Assembly: GCA_022572485.1 (NCBI GenBank) | Contig: JACZVU010000046.1 | Coordinates: 1-16,170, forward strand | Direction of reading: 5' to 3' | Source: Myxococcales bacterium | Lineage (GTDB): Bacteria > Myxococcota_A > UBA9160 > SMWR01 | DNA length: 16,170 nucleotides | Shown: positions 1 through 7,453 of the stretch, piece by piece | How positions within the stretch are numbered: position 1 is the first letter of the stretch | Layout of the letters: each line of letters starts with the position of its first letter | Program-made: the position numbers and the translations under genes | Notes under the pieces: generated by a model | Databases searched by the model: none | Told to the model about the DNA's origin: nothing | Seen by the model: only the letters and a program-made list of their open reading frames with translations

Positions 1-66
1 GGCACGCTGGAAGACCCGGGGACTTTCAGCCGCCGCATCGCGGAGTTGATGCTCAAGGCGCTCTGA
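1..66 (+). CDS. C-terminal tail of an unidentified protein (partial)
   Basis: An open frame starts at base 1 and ends in TGA at 64-66, giving the last 21 residues, which end in ELMLKAL. The gene is cut by the window edge and too little remains to name a family. Codon choice is G/C-rich at third positions, like the definite genes here. Its last 14 bases overlap the end of the convergent small gene on the minus strand. Confidence 0.5.
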   Translation, partial: GTLEDPGTFSRRIAELMLKAL

Positions 67-292
67 GGTCGATCTCTCCCTCCGGATTCGGGTCCGCCAT
101 GTGGAGCTCCACGGTCTTCACTCGAATGGTGCGTACAGCCGGCTGATTGATGGCTTCATCCACTGGACCCATCCGATCGGCGTCCGTTATGCTGATGGAT
201 CGAATCGCAGCGACGACCAGCAATCCCACGCCAAGCCAAAAGACGACGCGCCCCAGCCTTCGCCACTTCCGTCTGGATTCTTCGCCTTGCAT
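53..292 (-). CDS. small single-pass membrane protein, unknown function
   Basis: The predicted protein is 79 residues. A basic N-terminus (about residues 1-15, rich in R and K) is followed by one hydrophobic segment at about residues 16-33 (VVFWLGVGLLVVAAIRSI), then a hydrophilic tail of about 45 residues. Positive-inside reasoning suggests a cytoplasmic N-terminus and an external tail. An in-frame TAG lies five codons upstream of the ATG, so this start is nearly forced unless the gene begins in another frame. No good Shine-Dalgarno sequence is visible before it. I recognise no family. The gene overlaps tail-to-tail with the partial gene at 1-66. Because the region just upstream looks like broken coding sequence in a different frame, it could also be the last part of a frameshifted larger membrane gene. 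Confidence 0.4.
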   Translation of the reverse strand: MQGEESRRKWRRLGRVVFWLGVGLLVVAAIRSISITDADRMGPVDEAINQPAVRTIRVKTVELHMADPNPEGEIDLRAP

Positions 293-533
293 ACCGCGAA
301 GAGTCTAGAACCCTTCGCGAGGTGCCGCATAGCCCGAACGACGCCTCCTGACGCGGCTGATGGGCACCCTGCAGATCCCAGAAAGCCCGGTACCGAAACT
401 CACCCGGGCCTTCGTAGTCCATCGCAAACGCGGAGAGGATGTAGGTCGCTGGCACGAAGATTACCGAGACAATGCCCGCTGCGGTCAGCGCGTCGCCAAA
501 GCAGCGTCGTGATCCCAATCCATCCGTTCATCT
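293..533 (-). pseudogene. possible frameshifted membrane-protein remnant
   Basis: Two minus-strand frames look coding over short stretches but do not join. One frame reads FKPIFEMNGWIGITTLL around 548-500. The next frame, entered near 498 by a one-base shift, reads GDALTAAGIVSVIFVPATY and continues through FRYRAFWDLQGAH to about 360. The second frame has a TGA just upstream of its coding-like part, so it has no good start of its own. The hydrophobic stretch would form one membrane segment. Beyond about 340 the frame becomes a shadow of the 79-residue gene. I infer a decayed gene, or an error in the sequence. No family is recognised. Apart from this I see nothing in 293-614 except the ribosome binding site of the permease gene. 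Confidence 0.25.
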
Positions 534-614
534 CGAAGATCGGCTTGAAGCGAGACGGCAACAAAAAGATATACTCGCGCCCGCCCGATACATGGCACCG
601 CCTTTGGAGCCGGA

Positions 615-2093
615 ATGAAGCAGGTGAGTGACCCCAAAGACGAACTGTTACGCCAAGAGAGTCTTTTCGGGCGCCTGCCGCTGCTGCCGAGCGAACGCGA
701 GTACGGAACACTCGGAGCCCACAACACCTGCTTTGCGTACGCGGTCGCAACGTGGTGCTTCCTGACCGGGGGCTACGTGGCACAGCTCGTCGGTGCGGTC
801 CAGGGCGTAGCCTGTCTGATTGCGGGAAGCCTGATCGGAATCTTCCTCACCAGCATGCCGGTCTCGCTCGGCTGCCAACGCTACGGCCTCGAGCAGATCG
901 ACTTCTGCAAACCGGCCTTCGGCCAACGCGGGTCGAAGGTGATCCTCGTTTTCTTCTTGATCAACATGCTCGGCTGGAATGGACTCATCCTCACGATGTT
1001 CGGCAACGGCATCCGGAACATCATCCAAGCGTTGGGCTACACCCCCGCGGGCTGGGTCGTGGGTGCGGGTGTCGCTATCGGCCTCGGAATCTCGTACGTG
1101 GTCGTCACCCGGGGTGTCCACTGGCTCAACGTCTCGAACACGATCATCACGCCTGGACTCAGCGTTCTGATCGTGTTCATGATCTACATGCTCATCAACA
1201 AACACGGCTGGCAGGAGATCGCCGCCGCCGAACCCCTCGATCCCTTTCCGAACCCCTTCGTCAATTACATGATCGCCGTCGAAATCGGGATCGCCGGAGG
1301 CATCGGGTGGTGGGGAGGACTCGGTTTTCTCGCGCGCAACACCCGCAGTCGCCGAAACGCCGTCTACCCTGTGATCCTGCAGATGGGGTTCGCGCAGGCG
1401 ATCGTCTGTTCGGTCGCCCTCTTCTCGGCGCTGGTCCTGCAGACAGACGACCCGACGGAGTGGATGGTGCCGCTCGGGGGCCCCATCATGGGCGTGTTGG
1501 CGCTCTGCTTCGTCGCGCTCGCCAACGTAACCTCCAGTTCCGTTTCAATGTTCGCGAGCGGGCTGGCGCTCCGGCACATCAAGAGATTGCGCCTGCTTCC
1601 CTGGTCGCATTTGATGATGCTCACCATCCTCCCCTGTCTGCCATTTGTCGTGTGGCCTCAGGAACTCTACAGCCTGGGCGACGCTTTCCTGACCTACAAC
1701 GGCACCCTCTTTGCGCCGGTCACCGGAATCCTGTTTGCAGACTACTTCCTGCTGCGCGGCCAGGCGCTCAATCTGTGGGCGATCTTCAGCGACGACACCA
1801 ACGCCGAATACCACTACTGGCGTGGTTACAACCGGGTGGCGTTGGTGTGCGTGGTGCTGGGGCAGGTCGTCTATCTGGTACTCTATAATCCGCTCACCTC
1901 GGAAACCAGCGAAACGTTCCGATTTCTTCCAGCTTCGGCAGCCAGCTTTGCCGTACCTGCCGTCACCTATGGGATTGCCACGTACATCCTACGCTGGCGC
2001 CGGGATTCCGGCAGCGGTTCAAAATCGACTGACTCCAGCGCGAATGCCCAAGCACCGGCGCCCCGCCGAAAAGTCGTGGTTCCGAACATCTAG
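615..2093 (+). CDS. NCS1-family nucleobase:cation symporter (cytosine/purine permease type)
   Basis: The protein has 492 residues, the usual size for nucleobase:cation symporter-1 proteins such as CodB and Mhp1, which import cytosine, purines, allantoin or hydantoins with H+ or Na+. About twelve hydrophobic segments run from about residue 38 to 460. The N-terminal LLPSEREYGTLGAHNTCF leads into the first helix. An LGWNG motif lies near 119-123, a glycine-rich GIAGGIGWWGGLG near 225-237, and the family-typical P-V-T-G-I-L-F-A-D-Y-F-L-L-R stretch at 368-381. The C-terminal tail (about 460-492) is hydrophilic and rich in Ser, Ala and Pro. GGAG at 606-609 sits five bases before the ATG, supporting this start. 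The substrate cannot be told from sequence alone. No catabolic or salvage gene lies next to it; the downstream neighbour is a convergent dehydrogenase, so the gene is probably monocistronic. Confidence 0.88.
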   Translation: MKQVSDPKDELLRQESLFGRLPLLPSEREYGTLGAHNTCFAYAVATWCFLTGGYVAQLVGAVQGVACLIAGSLIGIFLTSMPVSLGCQRYGLEQIDFCKPAFGQRGSKVILVFFLINMLGWNGLILTMFGNGIRNIIQALGYTPAGWVVGAGVAIGLGISYVVVTRGVHWLNVSNTIITPGLSVLIVFMIYMLINKHGWQEIAAAEPLDPFPNPFVNYMIAVEIGIAGGIGWWGGLGFLARNTRSRRNAVYPVILQMGFAQAIVCSVALFSALVLQTDDPTEWMVPLGGPIMGVLALCFVALANVTSSSVSMFASGLALRHIKRLRLLPWSHLMMLTILPCLPFVVWPQELYSLGDAFLTYNGTLFAPVTGILFADYFLLRGQALNLWAIFSDDTNAEYHYWRGYNRVALVCVVLGQVVYLVLYNPLTSETSETFRFLPASAASFAVPAVTYGIATYILRWRRDSGSGSKSTDSSANAQAPAPRRKVVVPNI

Positions 2094-2267
2094 AGTCCAT
2101 TTTGCGACCCAGACCGGATCAGGCAAGACCCATACCCAGCACGCACCATCAACGGCAGCATGAGTCCAGTAATCCGCCTCCGCAAAACCCAGGACACACC
2201 ACCCCGTTACGTGAGCCCGGTCAACCAGAACCCCCGCAATCAACAGCCCTGCAATGCGGTGTGACCC

Positions 2268-2280
2268 GGCCCACTGGGCC
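2268..2280. other. short GC-rich palindrome between convergent genes
   Basis: GGCCCA and TGGGCC flank a single C, giving a perfect six-base inverted repeat in the 230-bp gap between the ends of the permease and the dehydrogenase genes. It could contribute to transcription stopping from either side, but no run of T follows on either strand, so a classical intrinsic terminator is not shown. I see nothing else in this gap. Confidence 0.3.
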
Positions 2281-2323
2281 CCGGTTGGTGGAGCTACCTC
2301 ATAAAACAACGGCCCTACCCGGG

Positions 2324-3115
2324 CTACCACTGCAGCTTCAATATCCCCCGCATCGCCTCTTCGAACGCAGCGTCGTCCATACTGCTACGCGCTTTAAGGA
2401 CGAACTCGGCATCCTTCCCGACGGGCCAGCGCAACACTTGGCGTTTCCCCTCGATGGCATCTGCAACCGCGACACCGACGATCTCCGGACCGGGCCGCTC
2501 TCCTCCGATCAGCACCTTGTCCGACCCCGCCCACGCGCGTTGCAACTCATCATAGGGGGCGTCGTCGGTGCCGTGGCGGGTCGCATTCGCTCGAAACGAC
2601 GATTGCATGAAACCCGGCTCGATCACGACCACGCGAATGCCGAAATGTCCCAATTCGAAGTGCAGCGCTTCGGACAGCCCTTCGAGGGCGAATTTGCTCG
2701 CTGCGTAGAAACCCATCAGGGGCGCTGCCACGCGCCCCGCCATCGACGACACATTCACGATCACACCGCTTTTCCGCGCGCGCAGCTTCGGCGCGATGGC
2801 CTGGATCATCCGCACAGCGCCAAAGAAATTGGTTTCGAACATCCGGCGAACCTCTTCGAGCGGGACCTTCTCGATCGGACCGTGTGTGCTCCAACCGGCG
2901 TTGTTCACCAACGCATCCACTTCTCCCGCCTGCGCGACTGCCGCGCTCACCGATTCGCTGCTGTCAACGTCGAGGCCGAGCTTCAGGGCGACGTCGAGAT
3001 CTGCCAGAGTCTCCGGGCGACGCGCGGTCGCCACCACCTCGTGACCTCGTCGAGCCAATTCGATCGCAGTCTCGCGGCCGAACCCTGTCGAACAACCGGT
3101 GATCAAGACCCTCAT
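2324..3115 (-). CDS. classical short-chain dehydrogenase/reductase (SDR)
   Basis: The protein has 263 residues, within the classical SDR range of about 250, with a Rossmann fold. The dinucleotide-binding loop is TGCSTGFG (residues 6-13), the NNAG motif is at 71-74, the catalytic Ser lies in VSSMAG (123-124), and the YxxxK pair is Tyr137 and Lys141, followed by the P-G of IEPGF at 167-168. These residues indicate an active NAD(P)H-dependent alcohol/ketone oxidoreductase. The GFG form of the glycine motif is common in retinol-dehydrogenase-like and related SDRs of broad substrate range. ARR at 31-33, after the second strand, fits NADP(H) preference, though this is inference. GGAG lies six bases before the ATG. 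The gene is monocistronic as far as can be seen. Its substrate cannot be named. Confidence 0.92.
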   Translation of the reverse strand: MRVLITGCSTGFGRETAIELARRGHEVVATARRPETLADLDVALKLGLDVDSSESVSAAVAQAGEVDALVNNAGWSTHGPIEKVPLEEVRRMFETNFFGAVRMIQAIAPKLRARKSGVIVNVSSMAGRVAAPLMGFYAASKFALEGLSEALHFELGHFGIRVVVIEPGFMQSSFRANATRHGTDDAPYDELQRAWAGSDKVLIGGERPGPEIVGVAVADAIEGKRQVLRWPVGKDAEFVLKARSSMDDAAFEEAMRGILKLQW

Positions 3116-3273
3116 GCCATCTCCAACGGCTCGCGATCGGGCGCTCTGGGATCAATACCATCTCGAGGAGACCGACGCGACGAGCCCGCCCGAGGAGCAG
3201 ACCGGCCCGAATCGAGGCCGCCGAGGCCCGCCCTACCGAACGCCGCTGGAGCCCACCCTACCAATGAGTGGAA

Positions 3274-3361
3274 GCTGAAGCCTGAAAATAAGTGGAAGCT
3301 GAAGCCGGCAAAGAGTGAGCGCTGAAACTGGCACGGATTTATCGCGTATCGCTGAAACTGG
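3274..3361 (+). repeat. four-unit direct repeat array, core GCTGAARCYKG
   Basis: Four copies of an 11-base core begin at 3274, 3298, 3321 and 3351 (steps of 24, 23 and 30 bases). The first two share a longer 16-base unit, AGTGGAAGCTGAAGCC, at 3267-3282 and 3291-3306. The last two share CGCTGAAACTGG at 3320-3331 and 3350-3361. A weaker fifth match, GCTGGAGCCC, begins at 3244. The array fills the middle of the 388-base gap 3116-3503, which otherwise shows no convincing gene. Clustered terminal repeats of this kind are known at the ends of IS21-family elements, but no transposase gene is present here, so an IS end remnant or a protein-binding array are both possible. Confidence 0.6.
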
Positions 3362-3490
3362 AGACCCACTGCCACGGTCTCGTCCGGAACCGCTACCCTG
3401 AATCGCTCGATCGCAAAATCTGAGAAAACCCCACACCGTCGCTTTGAAAAATCATTGAGTAGCAAGCACGCCCATCCGAAGATAACCGTG

Positions 3491-3495
3491 AGGGG
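3491..3495 (+). promoter_or_regulatory. ribosome binding site deciding a GTG start
   Basis: AGGGG lies eight bases upstream of the GTG at 3504. It supports the GTG start of the 103-residue unknown protein; no ATG lies close by in frame. Confidence 0.5.
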
Positions 3496-3503
3496 AATGG
3501 CTC

Positions 3504-3815
3504 GTGTCCGAATCTCTGTTTGAATTTGTCGCTGCAGAACTCCAGAAGCGAAGTGAACTCGAGAACCTCGAGGCCCGCGGAACGATCCGCCTGGCTTTGA
3601 AATCCTCGGGTCTGACAGCCCGCGAAGTCACGCGGGAGCAGATGATCGTCGTCATCGACCAGGTCATGCCGCGCGAGCTGCAAGTGCGGGGCGTAGAAAA
3701 CCCGGAAGCCGTGTGTGGGGAGCTGTCTCAGGCCGTCAAAGGCTTTGAGGTCAAGGAGAACCCCTCGACCGACACGTCACCCGAGGATGTGTTCCGCCGG
3801 CTCTCTGGGAGCTGA
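3504..3815 (+). CDS. small soluble protein of unknown function
   Basis: The predicted protein has 103 residues and begins at GTG, with AGGGG eight bases upstream. It is charged and soluble, with no membrane segment or signal peptide. Residues 1-50 look helical ([16 protein letters not shown], then [15 protein letters not shown]). A second helical part around [16 protein letters not shown] (about 46-61) is followed by a helix containing the only cysteine, VCGELSQAV (about 70-78), and a flexible acidic tail. I have a vague sense that proteins of this pattern recur in deltaproteobacteria-like genomes, but I cannot name a domain. It stands alone between the repeat array and gcvP. The 83-base gap and separate context give no clear operon. 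Third-position GC bias agrees with real coding. Confidence 0.65.
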   Translation: MSESLFEFVAAELQKRSELENLEARGTIRLALKSSGLTAREVTREQMIVVIDQVMPRELQVRGVENPEAVCGELSQAVKGFEVKENPSTDTSPEDVFRRLSGS

Positions 3816-3982
3816 GCCATCCGTCCAAAGCCCTCCGCGCCGCATACCCCGAGCCGCAAAACACACCGCCAGGAAGATTTCGTTCGAGACGCGCCGATGT
3901 GGCCGCTAGAATGCGGTCCGCTCATCCGACCTCCGCCCTGCCCACCCGGCCCCCGGATTCATTCGGAAGCGTTCGGCTCGAG

Positions 3983-6913
3983 ATGGAAAACCCGGTGAAC
4001 GACAAACGCAACACCGACAACAACACGCGAATCCCAGCTGCGGCTCCGGCTGCGTCACTCGAATCGGGCGATCTCTTCGAGTGCCGCCACATCGGCCCCA
4101 GAGACCACGAGATCGGCGAGATGCTTCAACACCTCGGCTACGCGAGCCTCGACGAACTCGCCGACGACACCGTGCCCGCAGCAATCCGTCTCGCCGAGCC
4201 GCTGGAATTGACCGGCCTCAAAAGCCCACCGCCCAGCGAGTTCCAACTGATCGAAAAGCTCAGGAAGATCGCGTCCACAAACCGCGTGGCCCGATCGTGC
4301 ATCGGAATGGGTTACTCCGACGTGATCGTTCCGCCGGTGATCCAGCGCAACATCCTCGAAAATCCGGGTTGGTACACCCAGTACACTCCCTACCAGGCCG
4401 AAATTTCGCAGGGTCGGCTCGAAGCGCTGCTGAACTTCCAGACGTTGATCGCAGACCTCACGGGCCTGCCGCTCGCCAGTGCGTCCCTGCTCGACGAAGC
4501 GACGTCAGCCGCCGAGGCGCTCGGGATGTGCGTTGCAATCGCCCGAGACCGCAAACGCGGCTTCTTCGCAGCGGCGGACTGTCACCCGCAGACGCTCGGG
4601 GTGTTGCGGACACGCGCGGACGCGCTGGGGATCGAACTCCAGGTGGGGTCGGTCGATGCGATCGACTTCGAATCCCAGGATCTCTGCGGAATCTTGCTCC
4701 AATATCCCGCGACCGACGGTCGCATCGAAGACCATCGCGTACTCACCGAGCGTGCTCGAGTGGCGGGCGCGACCGTGGTCGTCGCGGCCGATTTGCTGGC
4801 ACTCACGCTGCTGGTGCCACCCGGCGAGTTCGGTGCGGACATCGCAATCGGCTCCGCGCAGCGGCTGGGTGCCCCGATCGGCTTCGGCGGACCCCACGCG
4901 GGGTTTCTCGCAACCCGGCAGGCAAACGTGCGCAAGATTCCCGGCCGCATCGTTGGCGTATCAATGGACGCGCACGGCGACCCCGCCTACCGCCTCGCCA
5001 TCCAGACCCGCGAGCAGCACATCCGGCGCGACAAGGCGACCAGCAACATCTGCACCGCCCAGGCCCTGCCCGCGATCATGGTGAGCATGTACGCCGTCTA
5101 CCACGGACCGGAGGGATTGCGGCGCATCGCGAAGCGGGTCCACGCGCTCACTGCGGGATTGGCCAAGGGGCTCCGGGCGATCGGTTGCAAACTAGGCGAT
5201 GGCCCGTTCTTCGACACGCTATGCGTCGTCCCCAACGGGAAGGGTTCGGCGGCAGTGCTCGCCGCCGCGCTCGAGCGCGGCTACAACCTGCGCGACTTCG
5301 GAGACGGGAGCCTCGGCGTATCCCTCGACGAGACCACGACGCCAGCCGACGTCGAACAGTTGATCGCGGCCTTCGCGCCAAACGCGTGCGCGAGCGCCAA
5401 CGTCGCGGCACTCGTCGAATCCGCAGATCTCTCTCTTCCCGTCGAGCTCACGAGAACGACCGACTTCCTCTCGCATCCCGTCTTTCACCGCTACCAATCC
5501 GAGCACGAGATGCTCCGCTACATCCACCGCCTCGAAACGCGCGACCTCTCGCTCACCACATCGATGATCCCGCTCGGCTCGTGCACGATGAAGCTCAACG
5601 CAACGAGCGAAATGCTGCCGATCAGCTGGCCAGAGTTCAGCGGCATCCACCCCTACGCGCCCGCCGATCAGGTGCACGGTTACGCGACGGTGCTCGGCGA
5701 ACTCGCAACCTGGCTCGCGGAGATCACCGGACTGCCAGCGGTGTCGCTGCAACCCAACGCGGGCTCGCAGGGTGAGTACGCGGGCCTGCTCGCGATCCGC
5801 CGCTACCACGACTCTCGCGGCGAGGTGCAGCGAAACATCTGCCTGATCCCGAGATCCGCCCACGGCACCAACGCCGCGAGCGCGGTGATCGCAGGTTTTC
5901 GCTGTGTGGTCGTTCAGACCGACCCACACGGAAACATCGACGTCGACGACCTTCGGACACGAGCCGCCGAGCACGGCGATGCACTCGGTGCACTGATGCT
6001 CACCTACCCCTCGACTCACGGCGTCTTTGAAGAGCGCGTGAAGGAAATCTGCGACCTGATCCACGAGCGCGGCGCTCAGGTTTACCTCGATGGCGCCAAC
6101 CTGAACGCCCAGCTCGGCCTGACCTCACCCGCAGTGATCGGTGCGGACATCTGCCACATGAATCTCCACAAGACCTTCTGCATCCCACACGGCGGCGGCG
6201 GCCCGGGCATGGGGCCGATTGCAGCTGCCGAACACCTGCGCGCGTTTCTGCCCGGCCACCCCATAGACGGCGAGGGCGCCGTGTCCGCAGCCCCGTACGG
6301 GAGCGCGAGCATCCTTCCGATCAGCTGGGTCTACATCGCGTTGATGGGCGCGAGCGGCCTCAAGCGCGCCACCCAGGTCGCGATCCTCAACGCCAACTAC
6401 ATGGCGGCGCGTCTCGCGGACCACTACGACGTGCTCTATCGGGGCGCGACGGGCCGGGTCGCCCACGAGTTCATCATCGACTGCCGCCATTTCGAAACCT
6501 CAGCTGCGATCGGCGTCGAAGACCTCGCCAAGCGGCTGATGGACTTCGGATTCCACGCGCCCACGATGAGCTTTCCGGTGCCGGGCACCCTGATGATCGA
6601 GCCGACGGAGAGCGAATCGAAGGCCGAACTCGATCGCTTTTGCGACGCGCTGATCGAGATTCGCCGCGAGATCGCGGAGATCGAAAACGGCAGCCTCGAC
6701 CGCATCGACAATCCGCTCAAGGGCGCGCCCCACACCGCAGCTGCGGTCTCGGCCGACGAGTGGGACCACGCCTACTCGCGCGAGCGCGCCGCGTATCCGC
6801 TAGATTGGGTGCGCACGCACAAGTTCTGGCCCACAGTCGGGCGAATCGACAACGCCTACGGCGACCGCCACCTCATCTGCACCTGCCCACCGCTCGAAGA
6901 TCTCGTTGAATAA
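3983..6913 (+). CDS. gcvP: glycine dehydrogenase (decarboxylating), glycine cleavage system P-protein
   Basis: This PLP enzyme decarboxylates glycine and passes the aminomethyl group to the lipoyl arm of H-protein in the glycine cleavage system. From ATG 3983 it has 976 residues, against 957 in E. coli, and is the fused full-length type rather than split gcvPA/gcvPB. Visible landmarks are RHIGP near the N-terminus, the YIGMGY-like [64 protein letters not shown] and [20 protein letters not shown], where Lys730 (codon 6170-6172) is the expected PLP Schiff-base lysine, then [14 protein letters not shown] and EPTESESK. The frame is open upstream to GTG 3899. ATG 3911, ATG 3983 and GTG 3995 are all possible starts and none has a strong Shine-Dalgarno sequence; 3983 best fits family length. 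The 30-odd residues before RHIGP are an Asn/Ala/Pro-rich extension. No gcvT, gcvH or lpd is adjacent. Confidence 0.96.
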   Translation: MENPVNDKRNTDNNTRIPAAAPAASLESGDLFECRHIGPRDHEIGEMLQHLGYASLDELADDTVPAAIRLAEPLELTGLKSPPPSEFQLIEKLRKIASTNRVARSCIGMGYSDVIVPPVIQRNILENPGWYTQYTPYQAEISQGRLEALLNFQTLIADLTGLPLASASLLDEATSAAEALGMCVAIARDRKRGFFAAADCHPQTLGVLRTRADALGIELQVGSVDAIDFESQDLCGILLQYPATDGRIEDHRVLTERARVAGATVVVAADLLALTLLVPPGEFGADIAIGSAQRLGAPIGFGGPHAGFLATRQANVRKIPGRIVGVSMDAHGDPAYRLAIQTREQHIRRDKATSNICTAQALPAIMVSMYAVYHGPEGLRRIAKRVHALTAGLAKGLRAIGCKLGDGPFFDTLCVVPNGKGSAAVLAAALERGYNLRDFGDGSLGVSLDETTTPADVEQLIAAFAPNACASANVAALVESADLSLPVELTRTTDFLSHPVFHRYQSEHEMLRYIHRLETRDLSLTTSMIPLGSCTMKLNATSEMLPISWPEFSGIHPYAPADQVHGYATVLGELATWLAEITGLPAVSLQPNAGSQGEYAGLLAIRRYHDSRGEVQRNICLIPRSAHGTNAASAVIAGFRCVVVQTDPHGNIDVDDLRTRAAEHGDALGALMLTYPSTHGVFEERVKEICDLIHERGAQVYLDGANLNAQLGLTSPAVIGADICHMNLHKTFCIPHGGGGPGMGPIAAAEHLRAFLPGHPIDGEGAVSAAPYGSASILPISWVYIALMGASGLKRATQVAILNANYMAARLADHYDVLYRGATGRVAHEFIIDCRHFETSAAIGVEDLAKRLMDFGFHAPTMSFPVPGTLMIEPTESESKAELDRFCDALIEIRREIAEIENGSLDRIDNPLKGAPHTAAAVSADEWDHAYSRERAAYPLDWVRTHKFWPTVGRIDNAYGDRHLICTCPPLEDLVE

Positions 6914-6942
6914 CGCACCGGACGCGCATTCCCCGTTATCTT

Positions 6943-6958
6943 CTCCTGCGCGCAGGAG
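6943..6958 (+). promoter_or_regulatory. palindrome overlapping the Shine-Dalgarno sequence
   Basis: CTCCTGCG and CGCAGGAG form a perfect 16-base palindrome. In RNA it would fold as a six-pair stem, CTCCTG with CAGGAG, around a CGCG loop. The right arm contains most of the AGGAGG ribosome binding site (6954-6959) for the ATG at 6964. Folding would hide that site, so translation of the small membrane protein may be damped, or depend on ribosomes arriving from gcvP 50 bases upstream. A weak terminator role for gcvP is an alternative, but there is no T run. Confidence 0.5.
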
Positions 6959-6963
6959 GATTC

Positions 6964-7308
6964 ATGTCGAGCTTCGACGAGCCGAGCGGCGAGCGGGAAC
7001 CCCGCGGCGAACTCTGGGTCGACCGTTGGATCCTGTCTGCGCTTCGCGATTCTTCGCTGCTGCCGCTGGTACTCGTCGCGGTCGGACACATGGCCGCGTT
7101 CATCACCCCGATGTTGATCTTCGCGTTGCGCGACCGGAGGATCGGCGCGCAAATGGCGATGTTCGCCTTGATCACGCTGACTTTCGGGTGCGTGCGCTTC
7201 GAAGTTCGCCGACACGGCCGCCCTGGCCTGCTTTCCGCGTGGATCGGGACGACCTGGCTCACGGCCCTCGCAGCTGCCTGGGCGTGCAATCGCTACTCGT
7301 TGTTCTGA
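6964..7308 (+). CDS. small multi-pass membrane protein, unknown function
   Basis: The predicted protein has 114 residues. A hydrophilic, acidic N-terminus of about 30 residues is followed by three hydrophobic segments: LLPLVLVAVGHMAAFITPMLI (split by H and T, about 32-54), MAMFALITLTFG (about 64-75) and LLSAWIGTTWLTALAAAWA (about 89-107). Short Arg-rich loops (ALRDRRIG, VRRHGRP) separate them. AGGAGG four bases before the ATG is the best Shine-Dalgarno sequence in the window. The gene starts 50 bases after the gcvP stop on the same strand, so it may be co-transcribed with gcvP. The resemblance to DUF4870-type small membrane proteins (two or three segments with a polar start) is only superficial, and I assign no function. 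Confidence 0.7.
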   Translation: MSSFDEPSGEREPRGELWVDRWILSALRDSSLLPLVLVAVGHMAAFITPMLIFALRDRRIGAQMAMFALITLTFGCVRFEVRRHGRPGLLSAWIGTTWLTALAAAWACNRYSLF

Positions 7309-7325
7309 TCCGAAGCGCCCGCTAG
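7308..7325 (+). repeat. shortened copy of the dispersed stop-codon repeat
   Basis: The bases starting at the last base of the membrane-protein stop codon read ATCCGAAG followed by CGCCCGCTAG. This equals part of the copy at 13243-13271, except that four bases (GATT) between the two blocks are missing. The deletion removes one arm of the hairpin present in the full copy. Confidence 0.45.
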
Positions 7326-7398
7326 AGAGCTTCGCAATTCTGGGTGACGCGCCTCTCCGTTGGAAGCCGGTGTTCCCCTATTCTGCGCGGCTCTCTAG
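7322..7398. repeat. inverted repeat CTAGAGAGC / GCTCTCTAG
   Basis: A nine-base perfect inverted repeat, CTAGAGAGC at 7322-7330 and GCTCTCTAG at 7390-7398, encloses 59 bases in the gap between the small membrane protein and the convergent glutathione transferase gene. It is too widely spaced to be a simple terminator hairpin. It could mark the ends of a tiny non-coding element lying between the two repeat copies at 7308-7325 and 7425-7453. Confidence 0.4.
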
Positions 7399-7424
7399 AC
7401 GGGACTGAACAGGTCTCGTCGCTG

Positions 7425-7453
7425 CAAGCGAGCCCAAAGGATTCACTCGCTAG
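7425..7453 (-). repeat. 29-base dispersed repeat overlapping the transferase stop codon
   Basis: This stretch matches 13243-13271 at 24 of 29 positions. Both start CAAGCGA, contain AAGGATTC in the middle and end CGCTAG, and in both the final CTA is the TAG stop of a minus-strand gene. The arms GCGAG and CTCGC allow an imperfect hairpin in the transcript of the transferase gene, so a transcription- or mRNA-ending role is plausible. Confidence 0.55.

Noticed and set aside
498..504. Programmed +1 frameshift resembling the RF2 site (CTT TGA)
   Set aside because: The run is CTT TGG C with no stop codon in the slip position and no convincing upstream Shine-Dalgarno-like element; decay or sequence error is simpler.
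2102..3325. 407-codon + strand open frame across the dehydrogenase gene
   Set aside because: It is antisense to a clear SDR with all catalytic motifs; its own translation is rich in Arg, Pro and His with no recognisable domain.
3267..3361. CRISPR array
   Set aside because: Repeats are short (11-16 bases), diverged, with spacers of only 8-19 bases and no cas gene; not a CRISPR architecture.
4081..5775. 564-codon + strand frame inside gcvP
   Set aside because: Shifted frame of a well-supported gene; Arg/Pro-rich translation typical of high-GC shadows.
5219..6064. 281-codon minus-strand frame opposite gcvP
   Set aside because: Antisense to strongly conserved GcvP motifs, with no domain of its own.
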